Source of the DNA: Rhodoferax ferrireducens
Lineage (GTDB): Bacteria; Pseudomonadota; Gammaproteobacteria; Burkholderiales; Burkholderiaceae_C
Reading direction: 5' to 3'
Assembly: GCA_002083775.1 (NCBI GenBank)
Contig: MTEI01000003.1
Coordinates: forward strand, 310,001 to 374,000
DNA: 64,000 nucleotides
Shown here: positions 62,574 through 64,000 of the stretch, piece by piece
Position numbering within the stretch: position 1 is the first letter of the stretch
How the letters are laid out: each line of letters opens with the position of its first letter
Program-made: the position numbers and the translations under genes
Notes under the pieces: model-generated
Databases searched by the model: none
Seen by the model: only the letters and a program-made list of their open reading frames with translations
What the model was told of the DNA's origin: nothing

Positions 62574-62990
62574 ATGAACACCATCCATGTTGATGTGGTT
62601 AGCGCCGAAGAGTCCATCTTCTCTGGCGAGGCGCGTTTTGTGGCCTTGCCGGGCGAAGCGGGCGAGCTGGGCATCTACCCCCGCCACACGCCGCTGATCA
62701 CCCGCATCAAGGCGGGCTCGGTGCGCATCGAATTGGCGGACGGCGGCGAAGAGTTTGTTTTCGTCGCTGGCGGCATCTTGGAAGTTCAGCCCAACTGCGT
62801 GACCGTGTTGTCTGACACGGCCATTCGTGGCAAGGATCTGGACGACGAGAAGGCCAACGAAGCCCGGCAAGCCGCTGAGGAAGCGGTCAAAAACGCCAAG
62901 ACCGATCTCGATTTGGCCAAAGCCTCGTCAGAATTGGCGATCATGGCAGCGCAGATCAGTGCCCTGCGCCGGTATCGCGGCAAGAAATAA
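62574..62990 (+). CDS. atpC: F1Fo ATP synthase subunit epsilon (AtpC)
   Basis: 138 residues. N-terminal beta sandwich ([41 protein letters not shown]) and a C-terminal two-helix domain (about 88-138) able to extend and inhibit F1. It is last in the operon and is followed by a terminator. Confidence 0.97.
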   Translation: MNTIHVDVVSAEESIFSGEARFVALPGEAGELGIYPRHTPLITRIKAGSVRIELADGGEEFVFVAGGILEVQPNCVTVLSDTAIRGKDLDDEKANEARQAAEEAVKNAKTDLDLAKASSELAIMAAQISALRRYRGKK

Positions 62991-63032
62991 GCCCTTTGGC
63001 GCACCTGTCCCGGCAACGCCGGTGGCAGCAAG

Positions 63033-63058
63033 AAGCCCGGTCCAGCCGGGTTTTTTTT
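63033..63058 (+). terminator. Intrinsic terminator of the atp operon
   Basis: AAGCCCGG (63033-63040), five-base loop, CCGGGTTT, ending in a run of eight T. It lies 43 bases after atpC and just before the convergent TPM-domain gene. Confidence 0.88.
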
Positions 63059-63090
63059 CGTGTGCTGGTCGCCAGCCGGCCAAAAAATGG

Positions 63091-63612
63091 TCAGCGCACG
63101 CTGGGCGAATCTGGCAACTCGTTGGGGTTCTCCGCACCGGATGCCAGGGGGAAATGGGTGTCCAGCAGCCTCGACACCTCGTCCACAGCCTGATGCAGTC
63201 CGTCCTCAAAACGGCCTTGGCGGAAAGACTCGCGCATCTGGGCGATCAAGTCGCGCCAAGTGTCCGAGCTGACCTTGTCGTTGAGCCCCCGGTCGGCCAC
63301 GATCTCGATGGCGCGCTCGGCCAGCAGCACATAGATCAGTACGCCGTTGTTGTGCGCGGTGTCCCATACCCGTAGCTTGCTGAACCGCATCACAGCCCGG
63401 CTGCGGATGATCTCGGGCAGCGGGCCATCGCGCCACAGGTAGCTGCTGGGCAGACCACCCTCCACGTCGATGCGAATCTCGCCGCTGTGGCGTTTTTCAC
63501 TGGCCTGCACCGCCTGCGTCAACTGGTCCAGCACCTTGGGGGGCAGCACCCGGCGTGTGAGGTCGTCGCCTTGCCAGCGGTGTTTGAAAAGACGAATCAG
63601 TTTTGCAAGCAT
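63091..63612 (-). CDS. TPM-domain (YgcG/Psb32-like) protein
   Basis: 173 residues from ATG 63612, overlapping the upstream stop as ATGA. The TPM domain (about 25-160) shows ASEKRHSGEIRIDVEG, RSRAVMRFSKLRVWDTAHNNGVLIYVLLAERAIEIVADRGLNDKV, and WRDLIAQMRESFRQGRFEDGLHQAVDEV. No signal peptide or membrane span is present, so it is the cytoplasmic-type partner commonly paired with a membrane-bound YgcG. Its role is unknown; the pair is often linked to LemA. Confidence 0.9.
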   Translation of the reverse strand: MLAKLIRLFKHRWQGDDLTRRVLPPKVLDQLTQAVQASEKRHSGEIRIDVEGGLPSSYLWRDGPLPEIIRSRAVMRFSKLRVWDTAHNNGVLIYVLLAERAIEIVADRGLNDKVSSDTWRDLIAQMRESFRQGRFEDGLHQAVDEVSRLLDTHFPLASGAENPNELPDSPSVR

Positions 63613-64000
63613 CACCAGTCTCCTGAGGCACCACCGCCGCCAAAACTACCGCCGCCACCTGAACTGAAGCCACCTCCGCCACCAAAGCCACCGCTGGAGC
63701 CGCCTCCCCACCCACCACTGCCCAGTCCGCCGCCCAAACCCCCTGAGCCGCCGCCACGACCGGTGTGACCGCTGCCCAGAGAGAAAAGCAAGGTCACAAA
63801 CAGTGCACCCACACCAACCAAACCGCCAATCAACCAACTTGTGGTCATGTCAAAGGCGATCCATCCGGCCACACCGCCTGTGGCCACAGAACCCAGGCGC
63901 GAACCGAGTATGTTTTTGGCCACAGCGCCAATCACCGGCACCGCCACCAGGAAAAAAATCAGCAGGTCACCTGTGTCCTGGCCCAGCAAATTGCCAAACG
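63612..64000 (-). CDS. YgcG-like TPM-domain membrane protein, C-terminal part
   Basis: The frame is open to the window edge, so only the last ~128 residues are seen. They contain two hydrophobic segments (DLLIFFLVAVPVIGAVAKNILG; FDMTTSWLIGGLVGVGALFVTLLFSL) and a glycine/serine-rich tail (GHTGRGGGSGGLGG... to FGGGGASGDW), which is the usual end of YgcG-type proteins. The N-terminal signal and TPM domain must lie past 64000. It overlaps the next gene's start by ATGA, so the two are co-translated. Confidence 0.85.
   Translation of the reverse strand, partial: FGNLLGQDTGDLLIFFLVAVPVIGAVAKNILGSRLGSVATGGVAGWIAFDMTTSWLIGGLVGVGALFVTLLFSLGSGHTGRGGGSGGLGGGLGSGGWGGGSSGGFGGGGGFSSGGGGSFGGGGASGDW

Overview
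The window is about 64 kb of GC-rich, densely coded chromosome from a betaproteobacterium, most likely a Comamonadaceae member of the Rhodoferax/Polaromonas type. The evidence is the complete nine-gene atpIBEFHAGDC operon, the DUF493-lipB-lipA cluster, an E. coli-type gshA, PEP-CTERM surface proteins and the general protein style. No rRNA, tRNA, CRISPR array, intact insertion sequence or prophage was seen, so this is mostly core chromosome with small accessory patches.

Layout. 1-10 kb: a truncated LysR regulator, a TetR regulator, a universal stress protein, a PAS/GAF diguanylate cyclase, an aldo/keto reductase with an EamA transporter, the RNA helicase DbpA, a UPF0175/DUF3368 toxin-antitoxin-like pair and an M48 lipoprotein protease. 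10-20 kb: an M14 carboxypeptidase, a complete oligopeptide importer (oppABCDF, minus strand) and gshA. 20-33 kb: AMP nucleosidase, two DUF4143 P-loop ATPases, purT, an AbiEii-like nucleotidyltransferase with a small partner, a NodI/NodJ-like ABC exporter, an M19 dipeptidase, a GMC oxidoreductase, the SrkA stress kinase and a small heat-shock protein. 33-44 kb: an FKBP isomerase, a kinase/P-loop fusion, htpG, VapBC, a TRAP-TAXI importer, a D-amino-acid-type transaminase, a second EamA transporter and a glycine-zipper lipoprotein. 44-50 kb: a gene-poor, decayed accessory region holding two PEP-CTERM proteins (a fibro-slime protein and an SGNH hydrolase), what looks like the 3' end of a group II intron, a duplicated gene remnant and a uronate-dehydrogenase-like gene. 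50-64 kb: a SWIM-SNF2 helicase, lipA-lipB-DUF493, the ATP synthase operon and two TPM-domain genes running off the end.

The most unusual signal is in the repeats. Several unrelated palindromic families are scattered through the window. One (core AGCCCTT...AAGGGCT) is present about 15 times and occupies 8 of the 12 convergent gene junctions, which suggests it serves as a ready-made bidirectional terminator. All four spacers of the opp operon carry a different palindrome. Three different palindromes also lie in frame inside conserved housekeeping genes and are translated: the AGCCCTT family in srkA, a GTCATCCCGGACTCG family in amn, and a 20-bp perfect inverted repeat in lipB. A fourth copy seems to supply the N-terminus of the NodJ-like permease. 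This resembles the protein-invading palindromic elements known from Rickettsia, here involving several families within 64 kb.
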